A stretch of 64,000 nt of DNA from Clostridiales bacterium (GTDB taxonomy: Bacteria > Bacillota > Clostridia > Christensenellales > Aristaeellaceae): positions 62,001 to 126,000 of the forward strand of contig SVGS01000004.1 of NCBI GenBank assembly GCA_015056205.1, read 5' to 3'. Position numbers and translations under genes: made by a program. Positions within the stretch are counted from its first letter, which is position 1. Each line of letters opens with the position of its first letter. The notes beneath the pieces were generated by a model. It was not told where the DNA came from and did not search any database. It saw nothing but the letters and a program-made list of their open reading frames with translations. Positions 19,421 to 28,246 of the stretch are shown here, piece by piece.

Positions 19421-19476
19421 ATCATAATTTGTCAAATCATAATTAGTCTAATTATGATTGGGAAAATCATAATTAG
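19421..19476. promoter_or_regulatory. AT-rich repeated operator-like region upstream of the ATPase
   Basis: ATCATAATT occurs at 19421, 19436 and 19466 in direct orientation, and 19438-19456 is a perfect palindrome (CATAATTAG-T-CTAATTATG). The cluster lies 45-100 nt before the ATPase start, where a repressor or the protein itself could bind. Confidence 0.5.
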
Positions 19477-19599
19477 ATAAAACAATGGTTGTGCGGTTCA
19501 CCATTCACTCTTTTTAATTGCCAGGTACAAAGAAAGCAAAGTGATCCGGCAAAAACTATCGCCAGAGCGATAGAAAAACCATAATTTGGTAAAAATGCT

Positions 19600-19648
19600 G
19601 ATAATTCCTCCTTAACTCATAAAAAATCATAGTTAAGGAGGAATTATC
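19600..19648. repeat. SD-containing palindrome, full copy 1
   Basis: GATAATTCCTCCTTAACT (19600-19617) and AGTTAAGGAGGAATTATC (19631-19648) are perfect 18-bp inverted arms around the 13-nt loop CATAAAAAATCAT. Each arm carries AAGGAGG, a perfect Shine-Dalgarno core. A half copy is at 17923-17953 and a variant full copy at 21334-21384. Confidence 0.85.
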
Positions 19649-19694
19649 CACCTCCCTGATCTTTTTGCCGGCAATATCCGCAAATTTGATGATG

Positions 19695-19712
19695 TCCGCT
19701 TCATGAAGCGGA
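19695..19712. repeat. Perfect 18-bp palindrome
   Basis: TCCGCTTCATGAAGCGGA is its own reverse complement. It lies between the palindrome at 19600 and the right boundary repeat, in a gene-free stretch (19384-19770). Confidence 0.6.
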
Positions 19713-19732
19713 TAGTATATATTTTGTGCGGA

Positions 19733-19757
19733 CGGTTACATATTGCCCGTGAGTCAG
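19733..19757 (+). repeat. Right boundary direct repeat of the island
   Basis: Second copy of the 25-bp sequence at 10594-10618, with two transitions, again preceded by ATTTTGT. AT-rich sequence ends here and GC-rich sequence resumes with the EAL gene. Confidence 0.65.
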
Positions 19758-19770
19758 TAATGGAGAAATG

Positions 19771-21333
19771 TTATTTCTCCGGTTCATAAGGCGCGGGCTT
19801 GCCGAAGTAATAGCCCTGCAGCCGGGAGCAGCCGATTTCCCGAAGGAAGGCGGCGTGCTCCTCTTTTTCCACGCCCTCGCAGATCGTGTCCAATTTCAGC
19901 CGGGAGGCCATCCGCATCAGCTCCGTCAGGATAATCTTTCCGTTTTCCCCCTCGTCCAGCTTTCGCATGAAGCTCATATCAAACTTGATCAGGTCAAACT
20001 CAATGCTCTGCAGCACGTCCAGGGCGGAATAGCCGCTGCCGAAGTCGTCCATCCAGACGGCGAAGCCGTTGTCCCGGAAGCGCTTCACCTGGGCGTTCAT
20101 GTATTCAAAGCTGCTGCCGATAATGCTTTCCGTGATTTCCACCGAGATCATGTCATGGCTGACGCCCGCCGCGTCCACTCGCCGGCGGATTTCCTCCACG
20201 ATGTCGCGGCCTTCAAAATCCGACCGGGACAGGTTGATGGACTGGGGCACCACCGGAAGGCCCGCCTCCTGCCGGGAGCGGATCTTGGCCAGAGCTTCCT
20301 CCAGCACGAACAGGTCCAGCTTGTAGATCAGGCCGGTCTCCTCCAGGAAGGGAATGAAGTCCGCCGGGGACAGGAAGCCCTCCGTCGGATCGATCCACCG
20401 GGCCAGCGCCTCCTCGTCGCAGAGGGTGCCGTCCTTTGCCCGGACGATGGGCTGGTAGTAAACGCGGATCCATTTTTCCCGGATCGCCCGGTCGATATTG
20501 GCCGCGATATACTGCTGCTTCCGGAAGGCGTCGTGCATCTCCGTGCAGTAGAAGCGGTAGGCGGACACATCCGTCTGGCGGATGCTGTCGCAGGCCATCT
20601 TGGCCCGGTCGAAGGCCGCGCTGACGGACTCGTTTTCAGCGGCGGAATACACGCCGATCCGCACCGGCAGAGAGTTGCCGCCGTTCAGCCCGGCCACCTC
20701 GTCCTCCAGGGCGCAGAGGCGGTTTTCCAGGTTGTCCTCCGGGTCGTCCTCCGCGGTGCAGGCCGCAAAGCGGTCCGCGAAAATATGGCAGCTGTTCTCC
20801 TTACCGAAATGCTTCTCCAGCGTTCCGGCGAAGGCCTTCAGCAGGTGATCCCCCTCCGTGAAGCCGTAGCGGTGATTGAAGAACTTCATGCCGTTCAGGT
20901 CCATATACAGCAGCACCGGCTTCTTCCCTTCCCCGAGGATCTCTGACATGCGCGCGTCGCACAGCTTGAAGAACCAGGTCAGGCTGGGCAGACCCGTCAG
21001 CTCGTCATAATGGCCGGCGTTCAGGATGCTTTCCTCATGCAGCGCCCAGTTCAGCGCCTGGGTGATCAGGGTGCCGTTTTCCCGGCCGTCCTCGATATAG
21101 GAGCCCTCGTCCATGTACCACACGTGGGCGATCCGCTCCCCCCCGATTCTGTATGCAGATGGATGCCCCGGGCGTGAACCACCCGCCAGCCGGCTTCCAG
21201 CCCGGCCCGGGTCCGGTAGACCACGTCCAGCTCCTCCTGCCCTCCCGAGAAGCGCAGCACCGCGCCGGAATACCGTTCCAGGTCGTTCTGTTTCGTTTTG
21301 TGTTTTGCGGACCGGATGGGACTTGTCCGTGTC
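19771..21333 (-). pseudogene. GGDEF-EAL protein, frameshifted and 5'-truncated
   Basis: A cyclic-di-GMP protein whose N-terminal part is broken. A PAS-like piece (ERYSGAVLRFSGGQEELDV to VVHARGIHLHTESGG) is in one frame and continues after a run of seven G (21144-21138) in another (ERIAHVWYMDEGSYI). The diguanylate cyclase half is degenerate: F-A-D-R-F-A replaces GGDEF. The phosphodiesterase half looks intact: EALARW, N in SINLSR, DDFGSGYS, K-x-D and QGYYFGKP. If any product is made from an internal start it could still degrade c-di-GMP. The 5' end runs into the palindrome at 21334-21384, which seems to have removed the true start. A sequencing error in the G-run could explain the frameshift but not the lost start. 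Confidence 0.75.
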
Positions 21334-21384
21334 CGATATTTCCTCCTTAACTCGAAAAAAATCATCGTTAAGGAGGAAATATCG
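21334..21384. repeat. SD-containing palindrome, variant full copy 2
   Basis: CGATATTTCCTCCTTAAC (21334-21351) pairs perfectly with GTTAAGGAGGAAATATCG (21367-21384). The arms differ from copy 1 at few positions and again carry AAGGAGG. It lies at the broken 5' end of the EAL gene and just before the promoter of the BspA-like gene. Confidence 0.85.
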
Positions 21385-21391
21385 TTTCCCG

Positions 21392-21420
21392 TTGACAGAG
21401 GATGACGGTTTGCATACCAT
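21392..21420 (+). promoter_or_regulatory. Promoter of the BspA-like gene at 21551
   Basis: TTGACA at 21392-21397, a 17-nt spacer and TACCAT at 21415-21420. The -35 box is consensus; the -10 is weaker. It starts 8 nt after the palindrome, so that element may influence it. Confidence 0.5.
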
Positions 21421-21550
21421 AATGGATGAGATGAATTCTATGGGATCAGGGGCCGGGCGGAACGGGAAAGATCCGCGGCCGGCGGAAAATATTCCGGATT
21501 TCAGCCGGAGAAGGGAGCTGAGGGCTGATTTGTTCAGCCGGATTGTGACG

Positions 21551-24500
21551 ATGATGAAAAAGAATGGAAAGGTTCGTCTGCGGCAAATCCTGGGGCTGTT
21601 TTCAGCGGTCCTCATCCTGTGCGGAGCCTGGGCAGCCCCGGCAGCCGCTGTGGGAGAAACAGCGGAGCAGGCGGGGAATCCGGCTGTTTCCGGGGAACCG
21701 CCGGATCAGACAGGGAATCCGGCTGCTTCGGAGGATGAATCCATTCCGCTGGCGGACGGGATCCGGCGCAGCGGGGATTATTTGTTCCGGGTTCTGGAAG
21801 ACGGCACGGCGGAGATCACAGAGTATCTTTCCGATGAGGGAATTACGCGGATTCCCTCTGCTCTGGCCGGAATTCCGGTGAGCGCCATCGGGGACAGGGC
21901 GTTTTCCAATCAGGGGGATATCAAGTATTATACGGACGAGTATCCGGATTATCACCGGGCCGGGATTCAGCGGATTCAGCTTCCTGAGGGACTGGTCCGG
22001 ATCGGCGCTTATGCCTTTGAGGACTGCTTCAATCTGCGGTCGGTTACCCTGCCTTCCACCCTGCGGGTGATCGGGGAGGGGGCCTTCGCGGATTGCCGCC
22101 TGCTGATGGACACGGCGCTGCCGGATCAGCTGGAGGAGCTTGGCGCCTACGCCTTTCGGGGCTGCCATGCCCTGACCGGTATGAATCTGCCGGCTTCGCT
22201 GAAAAAGATCGGAGCCAATCCTTTCGCGGGCTGTTCGCATTTCCGGCGGCTGGATCCGGCGGCGGGGCATCCCTTCCTGCGGTATGAAGGCGGTATGCTT
22301 TATGATTCCGAAACACAGACCCTGATTGCCTGTACGACGGAAGCGTGGAAAAGCCCGGTGACTCTGCCGGCTTCGGTCCGGATCATCGGGGAAGCGGCTT
22401 TCGCGGCGGCGCCGGTGGAAACCCTTGTGATTCCGGATTCGGTGACAGCGGTGGGCAGCTATGCTTTCGCGGATTCCGCGCTGCAAAAGCTGTTGCTTCC
22501 GGCCTCACTGGAAACGATGGGGGCCAATCCGGTCCGGAACTGCCTGCTTCTGTCCGAGCCGGAAATCCGTTCCGAACGGTTTGCCGTGCGGGACGGGGCG
22601 CTGATCGACGAGACGGAGCATCGGCTGATCGCCTGCCTGCCGCCCCCTCTGCCCGATGATTTTCAGAGGGAATACGCTGCACAGTATCAGCCGGCGGAGC
22701 CGCCTGCCGACGGCGCCCGGCGGGATCTCAGCCTGAGCAGTCTGCGAGATGAACTGTACGCCTGGCACGATGTCTGGAATGTTTATTCCGATGAGGGGGG
22801 ATTCTCCTATACGGTACCGGACGGAATCCGGACGATCGGGGCTTCCGCCTTCTGGGGCCTTCCGGTGGTGACGGCCGAAATGCCCGATTCCGTGAATGCG
22901 ATCGGCTCAAATGCTTTCTCCCACTGCCGGTTGCTGGAAAGCTGCCGGATTCCGGAAGGGCTGAAGCGGATGGAAAACGGTCTGTTTGATGGCTGTGAAA
23001 ATCTGACGGAGATCCGTTTTCCGGAGGGGCTGCAGACGATCGGGGCTTATGCCTTTTATGAATCCGGGATCACGCAGGCGATCCTTCCGGATACGGTGAC
23101 CTCTATCGGCGCCTATGCTTTCGCCCGCTGCGGGAATCTGAAGGATATTCGTTTCAGTGAGGCCCTGACGGAGATTCCGCGGGGGGCCCTGGCCGAATGC
23201 GGCGCGGACCGGCTGGAGCTGCCGGCGGGTATTACGAGGATCGGGATTCAGGCTTTTGCCGGCATGCAGTATCTGGACCAGAGCGAAATCGATCTGCCGG
23301 ACGGTCTGACCGTGATTTCGGATTTCGCGTTTTTTAACACGCCGTTCTATGCCATTTCCATTCCTTCGGGCGTCACCTGTATCGGGGATCAGGCCTTCCG
23401 GATTGACGGCTACAGTTCTCCGCAGATGATTTCTTTTTCCTTTCCTGAAAACCTGCGCTGTCTCGGAAACAAAGCCTTCATGGGGCAGGGGCTGATGGAG
23501 GAAATCACGCTGCCCGGCGGACTGGAATGGATGGGGGAGTCGGTTTTCTGTGACTGCGGTTCCCTCATGAAAGCGGTGCTTTCCGAGGGAATCACCGCCC
23601 TGCCGGATCAGACGTTCATCCGGAGCGGCCTGAAGGAGATCCGGCTGCCGGAAACACTGCAGCGGATCGGAAGCCTTGCGCTCAGCGAGACGCCCCTCCC
23701 TTCGGTGGAGCTGCCGGCGCAGGCGCTGGAGATCACCGGTAATCCCTTCCGGAGCTGCCGGTCCCTGTCCCGCGTGGTCCTTGCGGAGAATCATCCGAAT
23801 CTGGTGATCCGGGATCATCTGCTGATCGACGAATCCCGCCGTCAGGTGATAGCCTTTCTGAATGAGGATCAGGAACCTTCCTGCGTGATTCCGGAAGGCA
23901 TTCAGGTCATCGGCGCTTATGCCCTGGAGGATCCTTTGCAGGAGGTGAAGCTCCCGGAAAGCCTCCGGGAGATCCGGGAGTATGCTTTCAGCGGCTGTGA
24001 GCTGGAAAGCGTCACGCTGCCCGAAGGACTGGAACGGATCGGGGACTCGGCCTTTGTCTTTAATCCGCTGACGGAAATCCGGCTTCCGGAAGGACTGAAG
24101 GAGATCGGGGAAGAAGCTTTCGGCTCGACCTGTCTCTCCGATGTGGCGATTCCGTCCTCTGTTGAGCGGATCGGAACCGGCGCTTTCGATACCGGGACGC
24201 TGAAACAGGTAACCTTCCGGCCGGGCGGGGCGGAGCCGGAAGGGAATCCTCTGGCGGATACCCTGTATCAGCCCTATCGGGGCGGGACGATTCCGCGGAT
24301 TCTGATTCCGGAAGGCCACCCCACGCTGACGGTTTCGGACGGAAATCTGTACAACGTCCGGGATCACAGGCTGCTGGCGCAGCTGACGGACGCGCCGGTC
24401 CGGGAGGATACGGAGGCAGTGGCGCGGGGTGCGCTCAAACCGGAGCTGCCTCAGCAGTTTCCCGCGGGGATCCGGGATCTTCCGCTGACTGATGAGAATT

Positions 24501-24616
24501 TCTGCTATATGAATATGGTTGATGAGTGCCGGGTTGTGCCGGGATCCGCCTGCGAAGCGTTTCTGGAAGCCGGCATCGGCTGGCCTTCTGTTTCCTCGTC
24601 CTTCTCTTCCTACTGA
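21551..24616 (+). CDS. Large secreted BspA-type leucine-rich-repeat protein
   Basis: About 1021 residues. The signal peptide (LRQILGLFSAVLILCGAWAAPAAA) is followed by a short repeated linker (AEQAGNPAVSGEPPDQTGNPAASE) and then more than 20 BspA/LRR_5 repeats of the form R-I-G-x-x-A-F-x-x-C-x-x-L-x-x-I-x-L-P-x-x-L. Some repeats carry insertions (for example HPFLRYEGGMLYDSETQTLIA) also seen in surface LRR proteins of gut Clostridia. No sortase motif or membrane anchor is visible at the C terminus. The frame is open far upstream, but the signal peptide places the start at 21551 or 21554. No good ribosome site precedes it. Composition is GC-rich like the chromosome. Confidence 0.88.
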   Translation: MMKKNGKVRLRQILGLFSAVLILCGAWAAPAAAVGETAEQAGNPAVSGEPPDQTGNPAASEDESIPLADGIRRSGDYLFRVLEDGTAEITEYLSDEGITRIPSALAGIPVSAIGDRAFSNQGDIKYYTDEYPDYHRAGIQRIQLPEGLVRIGAYAFEDCFNLRSVTLPSTLRVIGEGAFADCRLLMDTALPDQLEELGAYAFRGCHALTGMNLPASLKKIGANPFAGCSHFRRLDPAAGHPFLRYEGGMLYDSETQTLIACTTEAWKSPVTLPASVRIIGEAAFAAAPVETLVIPDSVTAVGSYAFADSALQKLLLPASLETMGANPVRNCLLLSEPEIRSERFAVRDGALIDETEHRLIACLPPPLPDDFQREYAAQYQPAEPPADGARRDLSLSSLRDELYAWHDVWNVYSDEGGFSYTVPDGIRTIGASAFWGLPVVTAEMPDSVNAIGSNAFSHCRLLESCRIPEGLKRMENGLFDGCENLTEIRFPEGLQTIGAYAFYESGITQAILPDTVTSIGAYAFARCGNLKDIRFSEALTEIPRGALAECGADRLELPAGITRIGIQAFAGMQYLDQSEIDLPDGLTVISDFAFFNTPFYAISIPSGVTCIGDQAFRIDGYSSPQMISFSFPENLRCLGNKAFMGQGLMEEITLPGGLEWMGESVFCDCGSLMKAVLSEGITALPDQTFIRSGLKEIRLPETLQRIGSLALSETPLPSVELPAQALEITGNPFRSCRSLSRVVLAENHPNLVIRDHLLIDESRRQVIAFLNEDQEPSCVIPEGIQVIGAYALEDPLQEVKLPESLREIREYAFSGCELESVTLPEGLERIGDSAFVFNPLTEIRLPEGLKEIGEEAFGSTCLSDVAIPSSVERIGTGAFDTGTLKQVTFRPGGAEPEGNPLADTLYQPYRGGTIPRILIPEGHPTLTVSDGNLYNVRDHRLLAQLTDAPVREDTEAVARGALKPELPQQFPAGIRDLPLTDENFCYMNMVDECRVVPGSACEAFLEAGIGWPSVSSSFSSY

Positions 24617-24767
24617 ACGTTTTCTGTTGAACACGTTTTCCGCTGAACGATTTTTCTTCAGACTTACATGCTTTCATTTGGCTGAGCGGAAGATTCCGGC
24701 GGATCAGGCGGGGCATTGTATGGAAAAAGACAACAAAGCAACGCTGCGCGCGGGGGGCGCGGAAATC

Positions 24768-25667
24768 ATGAAACGGATCCTTGCCCTGGCAGGCTGCCTG
24801 CTTTTCCTCGCGGCGGGAAAGGCGGAACCGGTTTCCTTCGGAGCGGTCACCGTGGATTCGGCCTGCCTCCGCCTGGATCTGGGCAGGGAAGGGATTGAGG
24901 ACTGGGACGCCTTTTATGCTTTCCTCGGCCGGCTGCCGGCGGTCCGGCGGGTGGATCTTTACGCGACAAAAGTATCCGGAAGCGAAGCGGAGCGGCTGAC
25001 GGCCCGCTTTCCGGAGATTGATTTCGGAATGACCCTCTGCTTTGCGGACCATGAGATTCGTACGGATGCGACGGCGTTCTCCACGCTCCATACGTCTCAT
25101 TCCGCGCGGCACCGGGATGAAGATTTCTCCGTTCTCCGCTTCTGCCCTTCCCTGAGGGCGCTGGATCTGGGCCATAACCGGCTGACCCGCCTGGATTTTC
25201 TGGAAGAACTGCCGGAGCTGAGGGTGCTGATCCTTTCCATGAATGACCTGGAGGACATCACCCCGGTCGGTACGTTAAAGCATCTGGAATACCTGGAGCT
25301 GTTCAATAACCGGATCCGCGATCTTTCCTGTCTGGCCGGGCTGGAGTACCTGACGGATCTGAATCTGTCCGGAAACCGGATCGGGACGCTGAAACCGCTC
25401 GCGGATCTGTCCGGCCTGAAGCGGCTGGGGATCCGGAACAGCATGATCGGACAGCCCCCGGATCAGTTCCGGAAGGAAACCGCATGGCTGCGGCAGTGCC
25501 TGCCGGAGTGTGAGATTGACGCGGTTTCCCCGTCTCTTCAGGGAACCTGGCGGAATCATCCGCATGCCGAAATCATCCGGAGAATCTTTCAGACCGGGCG
25601 GTATGAACCCTTTGAGGATTCCCCCGCCGGCAACCGGCCGGATCCGGAACCTGACGGAAGCCATTAA
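24768..25667 (+). CDS. Secreted small leucine-rich-repeat protein
   Basis: About 299 residues with a signal peptide (KRILALAGCLLFLAAGKAE). The middle carries four to five SDS22/internalin-type repeats, for example L-R-A-L-D-L-G-H-N-R-L-T-R-L and L-T-D-L-N-L-S-G-N-R-I, unlike the BspA repeats of the gene before it. A possible lipobox (LAGC) lies in the signal region but the cysteine is early. An in-frame ATG at 24720 would add 16 residues ahead of the signal peptide and is less likely. It follows the BspA gene by about 150 nt on the same strand and ends at a strong terminator. The ligand is unknown. Confidence 0.82.
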   Translation: MKRILALAGCLLFLAAGKAEPVSFGAVTVDSACLRLDLGREGIEDWDAFYAFLGRLPAVRRVDLYATKVSGSEAERLTARFPEIDFGMTLCFADHEIRTDATAFSTLHTSHSARHRDEDFSVLRFCPSLRALDLGHNRLTRLDFLEELPELRVLILSMNDLEDITPVGTLKHLEYLELFNNRIRDLSCLAGLEYLTDLNLSGNRIGTLKPLADLSGLKRLGIRNSMIGQPPDQFRKETAWLRQCLPECEIDAVSPSLQGTWRNHPHAEIIRRIFQTGRYEPFEDSPAGNRPDPEPDGSH

Positions 25668-25699
25668 AAAAGGGAACGTCTCCATCGTTCCCTTTTTTT
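25666..25699. terminator. Bidirectional terminator between the LRR gene and lon
   Basis: AAAAAAGGGAACG and CGTTCCCTTTTTTT pair around TCTCCAT. A- and T-runs on opposite flanks let it stop transcription from both convergent genes. Confidence 0.92.
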
Positions 25700-25700
25700 A

Positions 25701-28001
25701 TTAAATAACCCTGGCCACGGGCTGGGGAGCCGCAATGCCGCAGAGGGTGAACACCTGATCCAGATCCTGCACCGGCGTGATTTCCAGCTGGTCCAGGACT
25801 TCCTTCGGCACGTCCTGCAGATCCTCCTCGTTGTCCGACGGAATCAGCACCTGCCGTACCCCTGCCCGCTGGGCTGCCATCAGCTTTTCAGGCAGGCCGC
25901 CGATGGGCGTCACTTCACCCCGCAGGGAGATTTCGCCCGTCATGGCGATGGTGGACGGAACCGGCGTGGCTGTGACGAGGGAAGCGATGGCGGTCGTCAG
26001 GGTGATGCCGGCGGAGGGGCCGTCCTTGGGGGTGGCGCCGTCCGGCACATGGATATGCAGGTCATGATTCTCAAATGCGCGGGCCTGTTCCGGGAAGCGG
26101 TGCTTCACCAGGCTGACCGCCAGCCGCACGGATTCCTTCATCACGTCGCCCAGCTGGCCCGTGATCACAATCTGCCCGCTGCCCTGGGTCAGCATGGCCT
26201 CGATATAGAGGATGTCCCCGCCCGCGGCGGTCCAGGCCAGGCCGGTGACGATGCCGGGCACGTGATTCTCCCGCACGTTCCGATGGCGGATGGGCCGCAT
26301 ATCCAGATATTCCCGGAGGTTTTCCGGCGTGACGCGGAGGGTTTCCCCCCGGCCTCTCACGATGTGTACGGCGGCGGAACGGCACAGGGTATCCATCCGC
26401 TTTTTCAGGCCCCGCACGCCACCTTCCCGGGTGTAATCGGCAATGACGGCCTGAACGGCCTCTTCCGAAACGGACAGCTGATCCGCCGTGATTCCCACGG
26501 CCTCCATGGCCTTCGGCAGCAGATGCCGCAGAGCGATCTGCTGCTTTTCAATGGGGGTGTAGCCCTGGAACTGGATCACTTCCATGCGGTTCAGCAGAGG
26601 CTCCGGGATGGTGTCGACGGTGTTGGCGGTGCAGATGAACAGCACATCCGACAGGTCGTAGGGTACGTTCATATAGTGGTCGGTGAAGGTGCTGTTCTGC
26701 TCGGGATCCAGCACCTCCAGCAGGGCGCTGGCGGGATCGCCGTTATAGGACATGGAGAGCTTGTCCACCTCGTCCAGCACCATCACGGGATTGGAAACGC
26801 CGCTTTTCTGAATGGCGTCCATGATGCGGCCCGGCATGGCCCCGATATAGGTGCGGCGATGACCGCGGATGTCCGCCTCGTCCCGGACGCCGCCCAGGCT
26901 GACCCGCACATACTGCCGCTGCAGCGCCCGGGCAATGCTCTGGCCGATGCTGGTTTTTCCGGTGCCCGGCGCGCCCACGAACAGCAGGATGGAGCCGGAC
27001 TGCTGCTTCTTCAGGTTCATCACGGCGATCTGCTGCAAAATGCGGTCCTTGACCTTTTTCAGGCCGAAGTGATCCTCCTCCAGCACCTTCTCCGCCTCGT
27101 CCAGGTCGATTTCCCGGGCGGGCTCCTTCTTCCAGGAAAGGCTGGTGAGGAAATCCAGGTAGTTATACAGCATCCCCGTTTCCGCGCTGCCCGAGCCTTC
27201 CTGCCGGAGCCGGTTCAGCAGCTTGTCGGCTTCCTTCCGGGCGGTTTCGTTCATGGCGCTTTCCCGGATCTTCAGCTCCAGCCTCCGGATGTCGCTGACG
27301 TTTTCCGGGTGCATTTCGTCCAGTTCTTTCTGCAGATATTCCATCTGCTTTTTGATGGCGGATTCCCGCACCATCTTCTGGTAATCCTCCTGGCGGACGG
27401 AGGAGCCTTCCTGGCTGAGCCTGCCCATTTCCAGGGTTTCATAGATCAGCTTTTCCAGCATTTCGGCGCGCCGGACGGCGCTGTCCTCGGCCAGGATGGC
27501 ATACTTCTCCTCATGGGTGGCATCCATCCAGGGGGCGCAGGCGGCGGCTACGTCATTCAGGGTGTCGAACTGATCCAGCCAGGGCCGGGAGGCTGCCTCC
27601 CACGGAGTGCCCCTGGAAAAATCCGTCAGAGCCTGCTTGGCGTCCCGGGCTTTCCGCCCGGCTTCCTGAGGAGAAAGCGCTTCCGTATCCTCCCGGCGGG
27701 AGGTGTAGGCTTCCATGCGTCCGTCCGGGGCGAAGGCGAGTTCGTCCAGATTCACCCGGCTCCGGGTTTTCACGGCGAACCAGCCTTCCTCGTGGATTTC
27801 GGATACGGTTCCCGATACGCCGATGGGATAGAAGCTGTTCTGCGTGATGCTTTCACGCTCCAGCGCTTCCTTCAGAATCAGCAGCGTCACCCGTTCGTCC
27901 ATCCGGGGAGCGCGGCCCGCCATTTTTTCAAATCGTTCTGTTTTCAGATATACCCTCGCGTCCGGCAGTACCAGCGCGTCATATAATGGTAATACGGCCA
28001 T
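25701..28001 (-). CDS. lon: Lon ATP-dependent protease
   Basis: A 766-residue protein with the full Lon plan: N-terminal substrate domain (MAVLPLYDALVLPDARVYLK), coiled-coil region, AAA+ module with Walker A GAPGTGKTSIG and Walker B PVMVLDEVDKL, and the C-terminal protease domain with the catalytic serine in PKDGPSAGITL and the dyad lysine in the GGLPEKLMAAQRAG segment. It degrades misfolded and regulatory proteins in the cytoplasm. The start at 28001 follows AGGAGGAATCACG; the frame stays open to 28040 but lacks a ribosome site. Promoter and operator-like dyads lie in the gap shared with the divergent TetR-type gene. Confidence 0.97.
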   Translation of the reverse strand: MAVLPLYDALVLPDARVYLKTERFEKMAGRAPRMDERVTLLILKEALERESITQNSFYPIGVSGTVSEIHEEGWFAVKTRSRVNLDELAFAPDGRMEAYTSRREDTEALSPQEAGRKARDAKQALTDFSRGTPWEAASRPWLDQFDTLNDVAAACAPWMDATHEEKYAILAEDSAVRRAEMLEKLIYETLEMGRLSQEGSSVRQEDYQKMVRESAIKKQMEYLQKELDEMHPENVSDIRRLELKIRESAMNETARKEADKLLNRLRQEGSGSAETGMLYNYLDFLTSLSWKKEPAREIDLDEAEKVLEEDHFGLKKVKDRILQQIAVMNLKKQQSGSILLFVGAPGTGKTSIGQSIARALQRQYVRVSLGGVRDEADIRGHRRTYIGAMPGRIMDAIQKSGVSNPVMVLDEVDKLSMSYNGDPASALLEVLDPEQNSTFTDHYMNVPYDLSDVLFICTANTVDTIPEPLLNRMEVIQFQGYTPIEKQQIALRHLLPKAMEAVGITADQLSVSEEAVQAVIADYTREGGVRGLKKRMDTLCRSAAVHIVRGRGETLRVTPENLREYLDMRPIRHRNVRENHVPGIVTGLAWTAAGGDILYIEAMLTQGSGQIVITGQLGDVMKESVRLAVSLVKHRFPEQARAFENHDLHIHVPDGATPKDGPSAGITLTTAIASLVTATPVPSTIAMTGEISLRGEVTPIGGLPEKLMAAQRAGVRQVLIPSDNEEDLQDVPKEVLDQLEITPVQDLDQVFTLCGIAAPQPVARVI

Positions 28002-28033
28002 CGTGATTCCTCCTGCGGTTCCGGTTTCACAAC

Positions 28034-28090
28034 TTGACAACTGTCCAGGTTGTGTTATAATGATTATAGCGATACTTTGACAGTTGTCAA
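28034..28090. promoter_or_regulatory. lon promoter with two operator-like dyads
   Basis: On the minus strand TTGACA (28090-28085), a 16-nt spacer and TATAAT (28068-28063) form the lon promoter. Two related dyads flank it: TTGACAGTTGTCAA at 28077-28090, covering the -35 box, and TTGACAACTGTCCA at 28034-28047, just after the transcription start. A dimeric repressor, possibly the TetR-type protein encoded divergently, could bind both. Confidence 0.65.
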
Positions 28091-28246
28091 GGTTTTGCAG
28101 AAACTTTTTTTCAGACCGGAATAAGCGCGGGGGAACCCAACTGGCCGGAGTGAAGCAGGCCGGAATAAAGCGGGGGAGAATCCCGCAAAAAGAATGAAGC
28201 GGGAAAGAACCCGTCAGAAAGAAGATTGTAAGGAAAGAAGTGGCTT

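Noticed and set aside
19600..19648. Palindrome considered as an ordinary terminator
   Set aside because: The stem is AT-rich with no T-run after either arm, and it recurs with sequence conservation in both arms, unlike ordinary terminators.
17923..21384. Palindrome copies considered as a CRISPR array
   Set aside because: There are only a few copies at irregular distances of 1-2 kb, with genes between them and no cas genes.
24519..24767. Upstream extension of the small LRR gene
   Set aside because: The frame is open but overlaps the end of the BspA gene in another frame; the signal peptide at 24768 marks the real start.
26049..27986. Open frame of 645 codons on the plus strand
   Set aside because: It is the complement of lon, which has all catalytic motifs. 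The antisense product has no domain.
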